A stretch of DNA of 22,497 bases, from NCBI GenBank assembly GCA_903889845.1, contig CAISZB010000048.1:1-22497 (forward strand), read 5' to 3'. The stretch comes from an uncultured Verrucomicrobium sp. Lineage in GTDB: Bacteria; Verrucomicrobiota; Verrucomicrobiia; Methylacidiphilales; GAS474. Made by a program: the position numbers and the translations under genes. This document shows, piece after piece, positions 6,462 to 14,124 of the stretch. The notes under the pieces were generated by a model. It did not search any database and was not told the origin of the DNA. It saw only the letters and a list, made by a program, of their open reading frames with translations. Positions within the stretch are counted from its first letter, which is position 1, and each line of letters begins with the position of its first letter.

Positions 6462-7670
6462 TTAAAACACGATCCCCTTCAACGCCTTCTCCGTCCGTTC
6501 CAGCGCCTCGCCGACCTCGGCTTGGGTGACGATGTAGGGGGGGAGGTAGCGGAGGGTCCGGCATCCGGCGGGGGCCAGGAGCAGGCCCGCCTCGTGGAAC
6601 TTCGGCATCGAGACGGCGGGCTCCACGGCCAGTTCCAGGCCGATCATGGCGCCGAGGCCCCGCACCGCCTTCACGACGGGATACCGGGACTGGAGTTCCC
6701 GCAGCCCGCCGACCAGGTCGGCCTCCCGGTCGCGGATGTTCTGGACGAGGCCGTCCTTCTCGATCGTGTCGAGGATCGTCCCGATCACTGCCGTGCCGAG
6801 GGGGGACCCCCCGTACGTCGTGTTGTGGGAGCCGACGGCGAAGAGGCCCGCGTGGGCGTCGGAGAGCCAGAAGGCCCCGATGGGGAAGCCGCCGCCGATG
6901 GCCTTCGCCATCGAGATCGCGTCGGGCCGGAAGTCGGCGCCGTCGGCGTCACCCTCCAAAATCCGCTCGTAGCTCTGGAAGCGGCCCGTCCGGAAGAACC
7001 CGCACTGGACCGAGTCCATGAGGAGGAGCACCCCGGCCTCCTTCGTGATCCGCCTCAGCTCCTTCAGGTAGCCGGGCGAGGAGGGGAAGACGCCGCCTTC
7101 CCCCTGCACGCCCTCGATGAGGACGGCGGCGGTCTGCGGCCCGATCGCCGCCTTCATCGCCTTGATGTCGTCGAAGGGGACATGGACGAAGCCGGGGAGG
7201 AGCGGCTCGAAGCCCGCGTGGATCTTCTCCTGCCCCGTCGCCGTGATCGTGGCCATCGTCCGGCCGTGGAACGAGTTCGTCGTCGCGACGATCTCGTACG
7301 CGCCGCCCCGCTTCGCCCGGCCGTAGAGCCGCGCCAGCTTGATGAGGCCCTCGTTGGCCTCCGCGCCGCTGTTCGCGAAGAAAATCTTCCCCGGCGCGAC
7401 GAGGTTCACGAGCTTCTCCGCGACCGGCCCGGCGTTCTCGTTGTAGTAGAGGTTGGAACAGTGGATCAGCTTCCCCGGCTGGGTGGCGAAGGTCTCGACG
7501 AGCGCCGGATGGGCGTGGCCCAGGCTGCTGACGGCGACGCCGGTGCCGAAGTCGATGAGGTCCCGGCCCGCGTCGTCCCAGACGCGGACGCCCTTCCCCC
7601 GCACGAGGGTGAAGGACCGCTTCGCGGTGTTGAGGATGTAACGGTCGTAGAGGTCGGTCGTCCGGGACAT
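6462..7670 (-). CDS. argD: Acetylornithine/ornithine-type class III aminotransferase
   Basis: A 402-residue PLP-dependent class III aminotransferase, probably acetylornithine aminotransferase of arginine synthesis. Motifs in order: FGTGVAVSSLGHAHP near 41, NSGAEANEGLIKLAR (100-114) for phosphate binding, SFHGRTMATI near 133, IEGVQGEGGV near 185, the PLP-pyridine Asp219 in LLLMDSVQCGFFRTG, the Schiff-base Lys256 in SMAKAIGGGFPIGAF, and HNTTYGGSPLG. Length fits ArgD (about 390-400). The usual DEVQ-x-G-x-GRTG motif is altered to DSVQCGFFRTG, so the Glu after the key Asp is Ser. Substrate could therefore be another omega-amino acid (ornithine, GABA-like). The start at 7670 is chosen because the family begins at MSRTTDLYDRYILNTAKR; an upstream ATG at 7778 would add an unrelated 36-residue leader. 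No arginine genes lie beside it. It is divergent from the thioredoxin-fold gene. Confidence 0.82.
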   Translation of the reverse strand: MSRTTDLYDRYILNTAKRSFTLVRGKGVRVWDDAGRDLIDFGTGVAVSSLGHAHPALVETFATQPGKLIHCSNLYYNENAGPVAEKLVNLVAPGKIFFANSGAEANEGLIKLARLYGRAKRGGAYEIVATTNSFHGRTMATITATGQEKIHAGFEPLLPGFVHVPFDDIKAMKAAIGPQTAAVLIEGVQGEGGVFPSSPGYLKELRRITKEAGVLLLMDSVQCGFFRTGRFQSYERILEGDADGADFRPDAISMAKAIGGGFPIGAFWLSDAHAGLFAVGSHNTTYGGSPLGTAVIGTILDTIEKDGLVQNIRDREADLVGGLRELQSRYPVVKAVRGLGAMIGLELAVEPAVSMPKFHEAGLLLAPAGCRTLRYLPPYIVTQAEVGEALERTEKALKGIVF

Positions 7671-7699
7671 AAGGATGACGACTATTACGCACGGGAGAC

Positions 7700-7738
7700 G
7701 GAGGGGCGATAAAAAAAAGGCCGCGGGACCGCCCCTCC
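7700..7738. repeat. 9-bp inverted repeat in the leader of the argD-like gene
   Basis: GGAGGGGCG (7700-7708) and CGCCCCTCC (7730-7738) are exact reverse complements, separated by 21 bases that contain an A8 run. The pair lies 30-68 bases upstream of the aminotransferase start. It could be an RNA hairpin in the minus-strand leader or a protein-binding site. It does not resemble an ARG box. Confidence 0.45.
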
Positions 7739-7758
7739 CGTCACCGTTCCGCAACAGA

Positions 7759-7794
7759 CCTGTCACTTGTCCTGTCACGGAGATGGAGTAACAT
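7759..7794 (+). promoter_or_regulatory. Candidate promoter with tandem CCTGTCAC repeats for the thioredoxin-fold gene
   Basis: TTGTCC (7767-7772) and TAACAT (7789-7794) are spaced by 16 bases, a plausible housekeeping -35/-10 pair. It is flanked by two direct repeats CCTGTCAC (7759-7766 and 7771-7778) with a 12-base period overlapping the -35, which could be an operator. The predicted start of transcription falls almost on the ATG at 7802, so the message may be nearly leaderless or the true promoter lies further upstream. Confidence 0.4.
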
Positions 7795-7801
7795 TCCAGG
7801 C

Positions 7802-8365
7802 ATGGCCCTCACTCTCTCCACCATGCTCTCCCTGGGCAGCCCCGCGCCCGACTTCACCCTCACCGACACCGTCACGCAGCGGGACGTCACCCTCTCCAAG
7901 TACGCCGCCGGGAAGCCGGTCCTCATCCAGTTCCTCTGCGCCCACTGCCCCTACGTGAAGCACGTCGAGCCGGAGCTGAGCCGCCTGGCGAAGGACTATG
8001 CCGGGAAGGGCGTCGCCTTCCTTGCCATCGGCTCGAACGACGCCGAGGCCTATCCCGCCGACGCTCCGGAGAAACTGGCCGAGCAGGCCCGCGCCCTCGG
8101 CCTCGACTACCCCTATCTGTACGACGAGACCCAGGACGTCGCCCGCGCCTACCAGGCCTCCTGCACGCCCGACTTCTTCCTCTTCGATCGGAATCACCGC
8201 CTCGCCTACCGGGGCCGCCTCGACGCCAGCCGCCCCCGGGTGGAGAAGGCGGAACCCCTCACCGGGGCCGACCTCCGCGCGGCCCTCGACGCCGTCCTCG
8301 CCGGAAAGGCCCCGTCGGCGGAACAGCTCCCCAGCCTGGGCTGCAACATCAAGTGGAAAGAGTAG
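7802..8365 (+). CDS. Thioredoxin-fold AhpC/TSA-like redox protein with CxxC motif
   Basis: A 187-residue protein of the peroxiredoxin/TlpA-like thioredoxin superfamily. GSPAPDFTLTD near residue 12 is the usual N-terminal strand of the AhpC/TSA group. PVLIQFLCAHCPYVKHVEPEL near 39-59 places a CAHC redox pair followed by Pro. CTPDFFLFDRNHRLAYRGRLD near 121 gives the cis-Pro region. The C terminus PSLGCNIKWKE has a further Cys. With CxxC rather than the single peroxidatic Cys, it is likelier a thiol-disulfide oxidoreductase than a peroxidase. No signal peptide is seen, so a cytosolic location is likely. The start at 7802 is set by frame; GGAG is 13 bases upstream. It is divergent from the argD-like gene, and the next gene begins 58 bases downstream. 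Confidence 0.85.
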   Translation: MALTLSTMLSLGSPAPDFTLTDTVTQRDVTLSKYAAGKPVLIQFLCAHCPYVKHVEPELSRLAKDYAGKGVAFLAIGSNDAEAYPADAPEKLAEQARALGLDYPYLYDETQDVARAYQASCTPDFFLFDRNHRLAYRGRLDASRPRVEKAEPLTGADLRAALDAVLAGKAPSAEQLPSLGCNIKWKE

Positions 8366-8423
8366 TCGGGATCGGGACAAGATGATCCTTGATGGCCGGG
8401 ACGGTTTTGGCCACGGTTGACGG

Positions 8424-10244
8424 ATGCCCCCCGGCCTCCGCCCGACCCCTTCCCGGATCGTCCCGGTCCTCTGCGCCGCCTGGCTCGTGCTGGGCCTCTT
8501 CTACCTCTTCCTGGCCACGCACCGGGAGACGAACTGGCCCCTCTCCCGCTCGGACGGGGAAGGCTACTTTGCCTACCTCCCCCTCGCCTTCGTCTATCAC
8601 ACCGCGGACCTTTCCGTCATTGCCCCGTTCCAGGAACAGGGCGTCCCCGCCGGGGCGTCGTTCGTCGCGCAAACCGGACACTGGGCCATCAAGTATCCCA
8701 TCGGCGTCGCCCTCACGGCGGCTCCGTTCTTCCTTGCCGCCCACCTCTTCTGCCACGCCACCCACCTCTATCCGGCCGACGGCTATTCCCTGCCCTACCA
8801 GCTCTCCCTTTCCCTCGCCGCCCTGGGCGCGGCCTTCGTCGCGCTTTGGGCGCTGAGGCGATGGCTCTCCCGGCGGTTTTCCCCGCCCGCCGTCGCCGCG
8901 ACGCTCCTCTTCCTCGTCTTCGGCACCAACCTGGCCCACTACGCGACCTTCGACGCCTTCGCCTCCCATATCTACAGCGTCGCCGCGCTCGCCCTCTTCC
9001 TCGACGCCCTCGACAGCTTCGCCGCCTGCCCGACGGCCCTCCGGGCGACCCTCCTGGGCCTCCTCGCCGGATACGGGTTCCTGACGCGGAACACGACGGT
9101 GATCTACTTCGTCCCGCTCTTCTTCCTTCCCCTCCTCGGCGGGCGGCTGCCGCTCCGGGCCTGGTTGCGCGGCGCGGCGATCGCGGCGGCGGCGGGTTTC
9201 CTCGCCATCCTGCCCCAGCTCCTGCTGTGGAAATACAGCAGGGGTTCCTTCCTCGCCTACTCCTACGGGGACGAAGGATTCACGAACCTCCGCGATCCGC
9301 TCTTCGCGAAGGTCTTCTGGAGTTGGCGCAAGGGGGCCTTCGTCCATTTCCCCTTCCTCCTCCTGCCGGTGATCGGCCTCGCCTGGGCGGCCTGGGCGGG
9401 ACGGCCCAAGCCCAAGCCGCTGGAGAGGGGAGCCGTATCGGAGGAACCCGCACCCGCCGCCCCGCTGCGGATCGAGGCGGCGCTCGCCCTCCTCTGCGGC
9501 CTCCTCCAAAGCTATATCGCGGCGAGTTGGAGCACCTGGCCCTTCGGCGGCTCCCTGGGGCATCGCGCCTTCGTCGACTTCTACCCCCTCCTGGCCCTCG
9601 GCGCGGGGTGGCTGGCGGAGCGCGGCCTGGCCGGAGGCCATCGGCGCCTCGTCTGGGGGACTACCGTCGCCGCCGTTCTCTACGCGCAGGTCTTCACCCA
9701 GCTCTACTGGTTCCATTTGGTGAAGAGCGACAGCATGACCCGGGCCGACTTCGCCCGGCTGCCGACGGCGGCGCTGGTCCAGCTTCCGATCTACATCGGG
9801 GGCTCGTTCTACGACGCGGCCTTCGACCTCCGCCACCCGAGGAACACGGGGAGCGCCGACTGGTGGAAGGGGACGCGGGCCGTCCTCTCCCTCCACGGCC
9901 CGGCGCCGGCGGAGGTGCGGGAGGGCGAACCGCTTCGCGTCGCGCTCACCGTCACCAACCTGGGTCCCCTCACGCTGAAGCACTGGGGCCGCCGGGGGAA
10001 CATCCGCGTCCGGGCGATCCTCACCGACGCCGACGGCACGGCGCTTATCCTCCGCCCGAAGCGGTTCCTCCCCGCCCCCGTCGATCCGGGGGAACGCCTC
10101 GATTTCCCCCTCGCCTTCACGCTCCCCCCGGGGCTGCCCTCCGGCGCCTACACGCTCGAACTTTCCCTGTGGCACGGGCAGAAGGATTCCCTCACCGCCC
10201 TCGGCCTGGCGAATGCGCTCCGGCTCCCGGTTCAGTTGAAGTAA
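8424..10244 (+). CDS. Polytopic membrane protein, GT-C glycosyltransferase-like, with C-terminal beta-sandwich
   Basis: A 606-residue integral membrane protein. A first membrane helix (about 12-33) is followed by a periplasmic loop with SRSDGEGYFAYLPLAFVYH (41-59). An acidic pair shortly after TM1 is characteristic of GT-C lipid-phosphate-sugar glycosyltransferases. Many further helices run to about residue 450 (for example 95-115, 125-145, 205-250 and 300-320). From about 488 to the end the protein is soluble and beta-rich, with VREGEPLRVALTVTNLG and LPSGAYTLELSLWH, resembling an Ig/CARDB-like domain outside the membrane. I infer transfer of sugars to an envelope or secreted glycan. The named family and substrate are not recognisable. 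It is followed 26 bases later by a second GT-C-like gene, so the two are probably co-transcribed. Confidence 0.7.
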   Translation: MPPGLRPTPSRIVPVLCAAWLVLGLFYLFLATHRETNWPLSRSDGEGYFAYLPLAFVYHTADLSVIAPFQEQGVPAGASFVAQTGHWAIKYPIGVALTAAPFFLAAHLFCHATHLYPADGYSLPYQLSLSLAALGAAFVALWALRRWLSRRFSPPAVAATLLFLVFGTNLAHYATFDAFASHIYSVAALALFLDALDSFAACPTALRATLLGLLAGYGFLTRNTTVIYFVPLFFLPLLGGRLPLRAWLRGAAIAAAAGFLAILPQLLLWKYSRGSFLAYSYGDEGFTNLRDPLFAKVFWSWRKGAFVHFPFLLLPVIGLAWAAWAGRPKPKPLERGAVSEEPAPAAPLRIEAALALLCGLLQSYIAASWSTWPFGGSLGHRAFVDFYPLLALGAGWLAERGLAGGHRRLVWGTTVAAVLYAQVFTQLYWFHLVKSDSMTRADFARLPTAALVQLPIYIGGSFYDAAFDLRHPRNTGSADWWKGTRAVLSLHGPAPAEVREGEPLRVALTVTNLGPLTLKHWGRRGNIRVRAILTDADGTALILRPKRFLPAPVDPGERLDFPLAFTLPPGLPSGAYTLELSLWHGQKDSLTALGLANALRLPVQLK

Positions 10245-10270
10245 AGAGCTAAAGAGCCCGGCCCGATCCC

Positions 10271-11803
10271 ATGTTCCCCCGCCTCCTCTTTTGGACCGCC
10301 GCCCTCGGCAGCGCGCTCCTCCTGCCGGTCATGGCCTGGCACGGCTACCCGCAGGCCGACGGGGACACCCTCTGGTTCCTTCCCGCCGCCGTCGCCGAGG
10401 CGCGGGGCGCGGGCCTGCTGAACCTCCTCCACGTGAATGCGGGTTCCTTCGACGTCACGGGCCGAGGCCTCTTCGTCTTCTATCCCCCCGGCTTCCCCTG
10501 GTTCCTCGGGAAGCTGGCCGCCGTCACCTTCGGTCCGACGGCGCCCGGCGTCTACGCCACCCTCGCGGCGGTCAATTCCCTCGTCGTCCTCCTCGCCGCC
10601 GCCGCCTTCGCCGGGTGGGCCCAAGCTCAAAAGAGGAAGAAGCAGGGCGAGGCGTGGCTCCTGGGGACCGGCGCGCTCCTCGCCCTGGGGACCTACGCCA
10701 GTTCCTTCCCCTTCGGCCGACCCGACTATGCGGCAACGCTCTGCGTGATCCTCGGCGCGCTGTGGGCGCGGGGAACGCGGGAGAACCCCCTCCTCCTCGC
10801 CCTCGGCACCGGCCTCCTCCTCGGCCTCCTCGCCTTCTTCCATCCCGTCGGCGCCTTCTTCGCCTCGGCCCTCTTCGGGCTCTGGCTCTCCCTCCGGTTC
10901 CCGCTCCGGACGGCGGCGGCGACGGCGGGCGGGACCTATGCCCTCGGCGTCGCCCTGCTCCTCCTCCTCTTCGCCGCGAGCCCGAACGGCCTCGCCGCCT
11001 CGGTCGATGGGATCCGGCGCCACGCGGCGGCGACGATGGTCGCCGGGACGTGGGACGACCCCCGCAAGGATCAGCCGCTGAAATTCCTCTTCTTCCACTC
11101 CTACGCCACCGGCTACGGCTTCCTCGTCCTCCTCGCGGCGGGATTGGGAGCCTTCGTCCTCCGCCGCCGCTGGAGGCGCGAGGGGGCGGCGCAGACCCGC
11201 TTCGGGATTGCCCTCTTTTCGGGCTTCCTCCTCTACTTCGCCTGGCACTTCGTCGGCGAGGCGTGGGACCGGGCCTACAACCTCTGGGTCTTCACCCCCG
11301 TGACGTTGTGGATGATCCTGGCCTGCGGCGGGGAGGCGTGCGATGCGCTGAAGTCGGAACGACTTCGCCGGATCGGATTCGTCTGCACGCTCCTCCTCCT
11401 GCTCGGCTGCGCCTCCGGTTTCGTCCATCGCACGCTCCTTTTTCCCTATGCGCTGGCCGACCGGGAAGGGAGCCTCGCCGGGGCGCGGGCGAAGGTGGCC
11501 GAACTGCTGCGCGACCGCCCCCCGGGCACCGTCGCCGTCGCGAAGTCGCTCTGGATCCTGTTCGACGACTACCAGAGCCCGAATCCGATCCGGGCCTTCG
11601 CCCTCGATCCCGCGCTGCGGGAAGACCTCCATCCCCGCTACGTCGTCCTGCAACAGCGCTTCACCCGCTTCGACGCCGCCCCGGCGCTCCCCGGCTTCCG
11701 GCTCGTGTGGGACGACTTCACCACGGAGAAGCCCCGCCTCGGCGGCCTTCCCCTAAGCGAGACCATGCCTTCCTACCGCTTCGCTTTTTACGAGCGGGAG
11801 TGA
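10271..11803 (+). CDS. Polytopic membrane protein, GT-C glycosyltransferase-like
   Basis: A 510-residue membrane protein with about ten or more hydrophobic helices. TM1 (about 5-22) is followed by YPQADGDTLWFLPAAVAEA, with Asp30 and Asp32 in the position of the GT-C catalytic acidic residues. FYPPGFPWFLGKL (near 74) and FPFGRPDYAATL (near 146) resemble the later loops of ArnT/PMT-like enzymes. The C-terminal part (about 395-510) is soluble and contains DDYQSPNPIRAFALDP and RYVVLQQRF. It probably uses a lipid-linked sugar donor on the outer face of the inner membrane; acceptor unknown. It follows the gene ending at 10244 by 26 bases. Its last 16 bases overlap the end of the convergent SGNH gene. 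Confidence 0.7.
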   Translation: MFPRLLFWTAALGSALLLPVMAWHGYPQADGDTLWFLPAAVAEARGAGLLNLLHVNAGSFDVTGRGLFVFYPPGFPWFLGKLAAVTFGPTAPGVYATLAAVNSLVVLLAAAAFAGWAQAQKRKKQGEAWLLGTGALLALGTYASSFPFGRPDYAATLCVILGALWARGTRENPLLLALGTGLLLGLLAFFHPVGAFFASALFGLWLSLRFPLRTAAATAGGTYALGVALLLLLFAASPNGLAASVDGIRRHAAATMVAGTWDDPRKDQPLKFLFFHSYATGYGFLVLLAAGLGAFVLRRRWRREGAAQTRFGIALFSGFLLYFAWHFVGEAWDRAYNLWVFTPVTLWMILACGGEACDALKSERLRRIGFVCTLLLLLGCASGFVHRTLLFPYALADREGSLAGARAKVAELLRDRPPGTVAVAKSLWILFDDYQSPNPIRAFALDPALREDLHPRYVVLQQRFTRFDAAPALPGFRLVWDDFTTEKPRLGGLPLSETMPSYRFAFYERE

Positions 11804-12708
11804 GCGAGAAGGGAACGGACCTTCTCCGCGATCAGCGCGGCGGCGCGGCGGGCGCTCGACTCCGTGAGGTGGACGCCGTCGGTCGTCCGGAAGGAGCCGT
11901 CGGAGGGAAAATCGAGCCACGGCCATTCCGCTTCCGGGAACCGGGCCAGGGCCTCCCGATGGACGAAGCGGCGGAAGGCATCCCCCTCGACCCGCGGATC
12001 GGTGGGCAGAGAGACGAAGAGGACCTGGACGCCCCGAGCCTCCAACCGCTCCACCTGCGCGCCCAACGCCGCGAGGTCGAGGCGGACCCGCTCCCGCTCG
12101 TCCGCCCCCGTCCGGTCGTCGCCCCGGACGAAGAAGGCCACCCCTTCGTCGAGCCGGGGCGTCGGTTCCTCCTTGTCCGGGACGGGATGGGGCGGCTTTC
12201 CCCAGGCGCCGAGGGTCCGTCCCGCGCTTTGCAGGACGCGGAGAGGCTGGTATTCCGTCCTCAGCGCCGGGCAAATCCGCCGCAATGCCGCTCCCGGCTC
12301 CGCCATGGCACCGAGGACGAAGGGCGTGTCGAGCGGCTGCCGCAGGTTGTTCACCTCGATCACGACGACGCGGGGCAGCCTCCCCGACTGAAGCATCAGC
12401 TCATTCCCCGTCAGCGGGCTCCCACCGAAGAGGGCGAGGTCGTAGATCCCCGGATCGACCTCGGCCAGGCCCGACTCCAGGTGCCGCCCCATCGAACTGC
12501 CGACGAGAACCGCCCGGGGCGTCTCCGCCTTCCCGAAGGCCAGGAATCGCTCCGCCACGATCCGGTTCTGCGTTCCGGCATCGGAGAGGTTGAGGTAGAC
12601 TGTCGGTCGGACCAGGGCGACGAAAATCCCGTAGGCCGCGACGAGGAGGGCGACGCGCCACGCGACGGCGGCACAGAGGGACTTAAAACTGGAAGTAAAT
12701 GAAGGCAC
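11788..12708 (-). CDS. SGNH/GDSL hydrolase-like protein, membrane-anchored, partner of the MBOAT acyltransferase
   Basis: A 306-residue protein with one N-terminal membrane segment (about 11-34) and an SGNH-type hydrolase domain outside the membrane. Block I is AVLVGSSMGRHLESG (66-80), with Ser72 as likely nucleophile. Block II is in LFGGSPLTGNEL. Block III is probably VIEVNNLRQP with the Asn. Block V is TTDGVHLTESS (275-285), with Asp277 and His280 completing the triad. In AlgX/AlgJ-, DltD- and PatB-like systems such enzymes pass an acyl group, or act with an MBOAT protein, to O-acylate an extracellular polymer. Here the gene overlaps the upstream MBOAT gene by 26 bases, which supports that role. 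The acylated substrate is unknown. Confidence 0.82.
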   Translation of the reverse strand: MPSFTSSFKSLCAAVAWRVALLVAAYGIFVALVRPTVYLNLSDAGTQNRIVAERFLAFGKAETPRAVLVGSSMGRHLESGLAEVDPGIYDLALFGGSPLTGNELMLQSGRLPRVVVIEVNNLRQPLDTPFVLGAMAEPGAALRRICPALRTEYQPLRVLQSAGRTLGAWGKPPHPVPDKEEPTPRLDEGVAFFVRGDDRTGADERERVRLDLAALGAQVERLEARGVQVLFVSLPTDPRVEGDAFRRFVHREALARFPEAEWPWLDFPSDGSFRTTDGVHLTESSARRAAALIAEKVRSLLAHSRS

Positions 12709-14068
12709 CGGGTACTCCGCTGTTGACCACGATCAGGAAAAGCATCCCGGCCAGGACCCAGCGCTCCACCGCGAGGGAGAACCCCTGCGGGAAGAGGGCC
12801 GGGCGGAGGTGGTGGAGGAGGACCGGGACCATGCAGCAGACGACCGGCGCCGCCTGCTGGAGGGCGACCTTCCGGGGCCAGTTCGCCGCCATCGTGCCGA
12901 GGTAGGCGAAGGCCTCGCGCCCGTCCGGGAACTTGAAGAGCATCCAGCCGAACGTCACCCCGGCGAAGACGAGGGCCGTCCGCGCCAACCGCTCCGCGCC
13001 GACCGGCTCCCCCTCCCTTCGCAGGAAAGGGCGTTCCAGCACGAGGGCCGCGCCGTGGAAGAGGCCCCAGATCGCGAACCCCCACGCCGCGCCGTGCCAG
13101 AGGCCGCCCAGGAACATCACGATGGCGAGGTTCGCCGCCGTCCGCGCCAGGCCCCGCCGGGAGCCGCCCAGGGGGATGAAGAGGTAGTCCCGCAGCCACG
13201 TGGAAAGGGAGATGTGCCACCGCCGCCAGAACTCGGAGAAACTCGCCGCCAGGTAGGGCCGGTCGAAGTTGATCGGCAGCCGGTAGCCCAGGAGCCGCCC
13301 GAGGCCGAGGGCGATGAGGGAGTAACCGTAGAAATCGGCGAAGATTTGGCAGGAGTAGCCGAGGAGGAGGAAGAGGAGCTGGAGCCCCGGCTGGTTCCCG
13401 TAGCCGCCGGGGGCCATGAGCACCGTCTCCGTCGCCAGGTTGTCGGCGACGACGCGCTTGAAGAAATAGCCCGCGACGAGGAGCCGGGCCACCTCGACGC
13501 CGTCGACGTCGGCCCATTTCTTCGGGCCGCCGATCTGGGGCATGAAGTCCCGCGCCTTCGTGATCGGCCCGGCGATGAGCTGCGGGAAGAAGACCATGTA
13601 GAGGGTCGTCTTGAAGAAGTGGGTCCGGCGGCCCTCCCCCTCCGGCGGCTTCCAGTCCCCGCGCCATGCGTCGACGATGAGGCTGATGCCGTGGAAGACG
13701 TAGAAGGAGATCCCGATCGGAAGCGGGACGCCGACGAAGAACCGTTCCCACACCCCGTGCCCGGCGAAGGTGCGGTAGAGGAACCCCGCGTACTTGAAAT
13801 AGAGCAGCATCGCCAGGAGGAGGCCGACGCCGACGAAAGCAATCCAACCCCGCCTCTTCCCGCCCGACGCCACGGCCAATCCCGCCCACGCCGCCGTCCC
13901 GGTACAGAAGGCGAGGAGGATGAGAAGGATCGGCTTCTCCCAGGCGTAAAAGAGGAGGCTGGCCGCGACCAGGACGCCGATCTGCGCCGCCGCCGTCCGC
14001 GCCGCCCCGTAGTAGAAGACCAGCGTCCCGACCAGAAGCCAGAAAAACGGAAGGCTGGTAAAAAGCAT
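12683..14068 (-). CDS. MBOAT-family O-acyltransferase (AlgI/DltB-like)
   Basis: A 461-residue polytopic acyltransferase of the AlgI/DltB branch. Characteristic segments include LPIGISFYVFHGISLIVDAWRG (near 121), FFPQLIAGPITKARDFMPQ (near 167), FADFYGYSLIALGLGRLLGY (near 245), FSEFWRRWHISLSTWLRDYLFIPLGG (near 277), and MFLGGLWHGAAWGFAIWG, with the catalytic His325 matching the invariant MBOAT histidine. The length fits AlgI. Such enzymes move acyl groups (often acetyl) across the inner membrane onto exported polysaccharide, teichoic acid or peptidoglycan. The start is at 14068 (MLFTSLPFFWLL), with 56 bases to the divergent TPR-GT gene. The overlapping downstream SGNH gene is its likely partner. 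Which polymer is modified is unknown; nearby glycosyltransferases suggest a surface glycan. Confidence 0.92.
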   Translation of the reverse strand: MLFTSLPFFWLLVGTLVFYYGAARTAAAQIGVLVAASLLFYAWEKPILLILLAFCTGTAAWAGLAVASGGKRRGWIAFVGVGLLLAMLLYFKYAGFLYRTFAGHGVWERFFVGVPLPIGISFYVFHGISLIVDAWRGDWKPPEGEGRRTHFFKTTLYMVFFPQLIAGPITKARDFMPQIGGPKKWADVDGVEVARLLVAGYFFKRVVADNLATETVLMAPGGYGNQPGLQLLFLLLGYSCQIFADFYGYSLIALGLGRLLGYRLPINFDRPYLAASFSEFWRRWHISLSTWLRDYLFIPLGGSRRGLARTAANLAIVMFLGGLWHGAAWGFAIWGLFHGAALVLERPFLRREGEPVGAERLARTALVFAGVTFGWMLFKFPDGREAFAYLGTMAANWPRKVALQQAAPVVCCMVPVLLHHLRPALFPQGFSLAVERWVLAGMLFLIVVNSGVPGAFIYFQF

Positions 14069-14124
14069 CGGGAATTGGAAAGTAGTACCCCGTCCGGGCT
14101 CTGCCGAGAAAAATCCTCTTCCCC

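Noticed and set aside
7751..7776. Third ECF-type promoter (GCAAC-N17-TGTC) before the redox protein gene
   Set aside because: Spacing and -10 differ from the two clear copies and the flanks do not match; too weak to call.
7671..7778. Upstream ATG giving a 36-residue leader on the aminotransferase
   Set aside because: The leader has no family resemblance and runs through the inverted repeat; the family start is at 7670.
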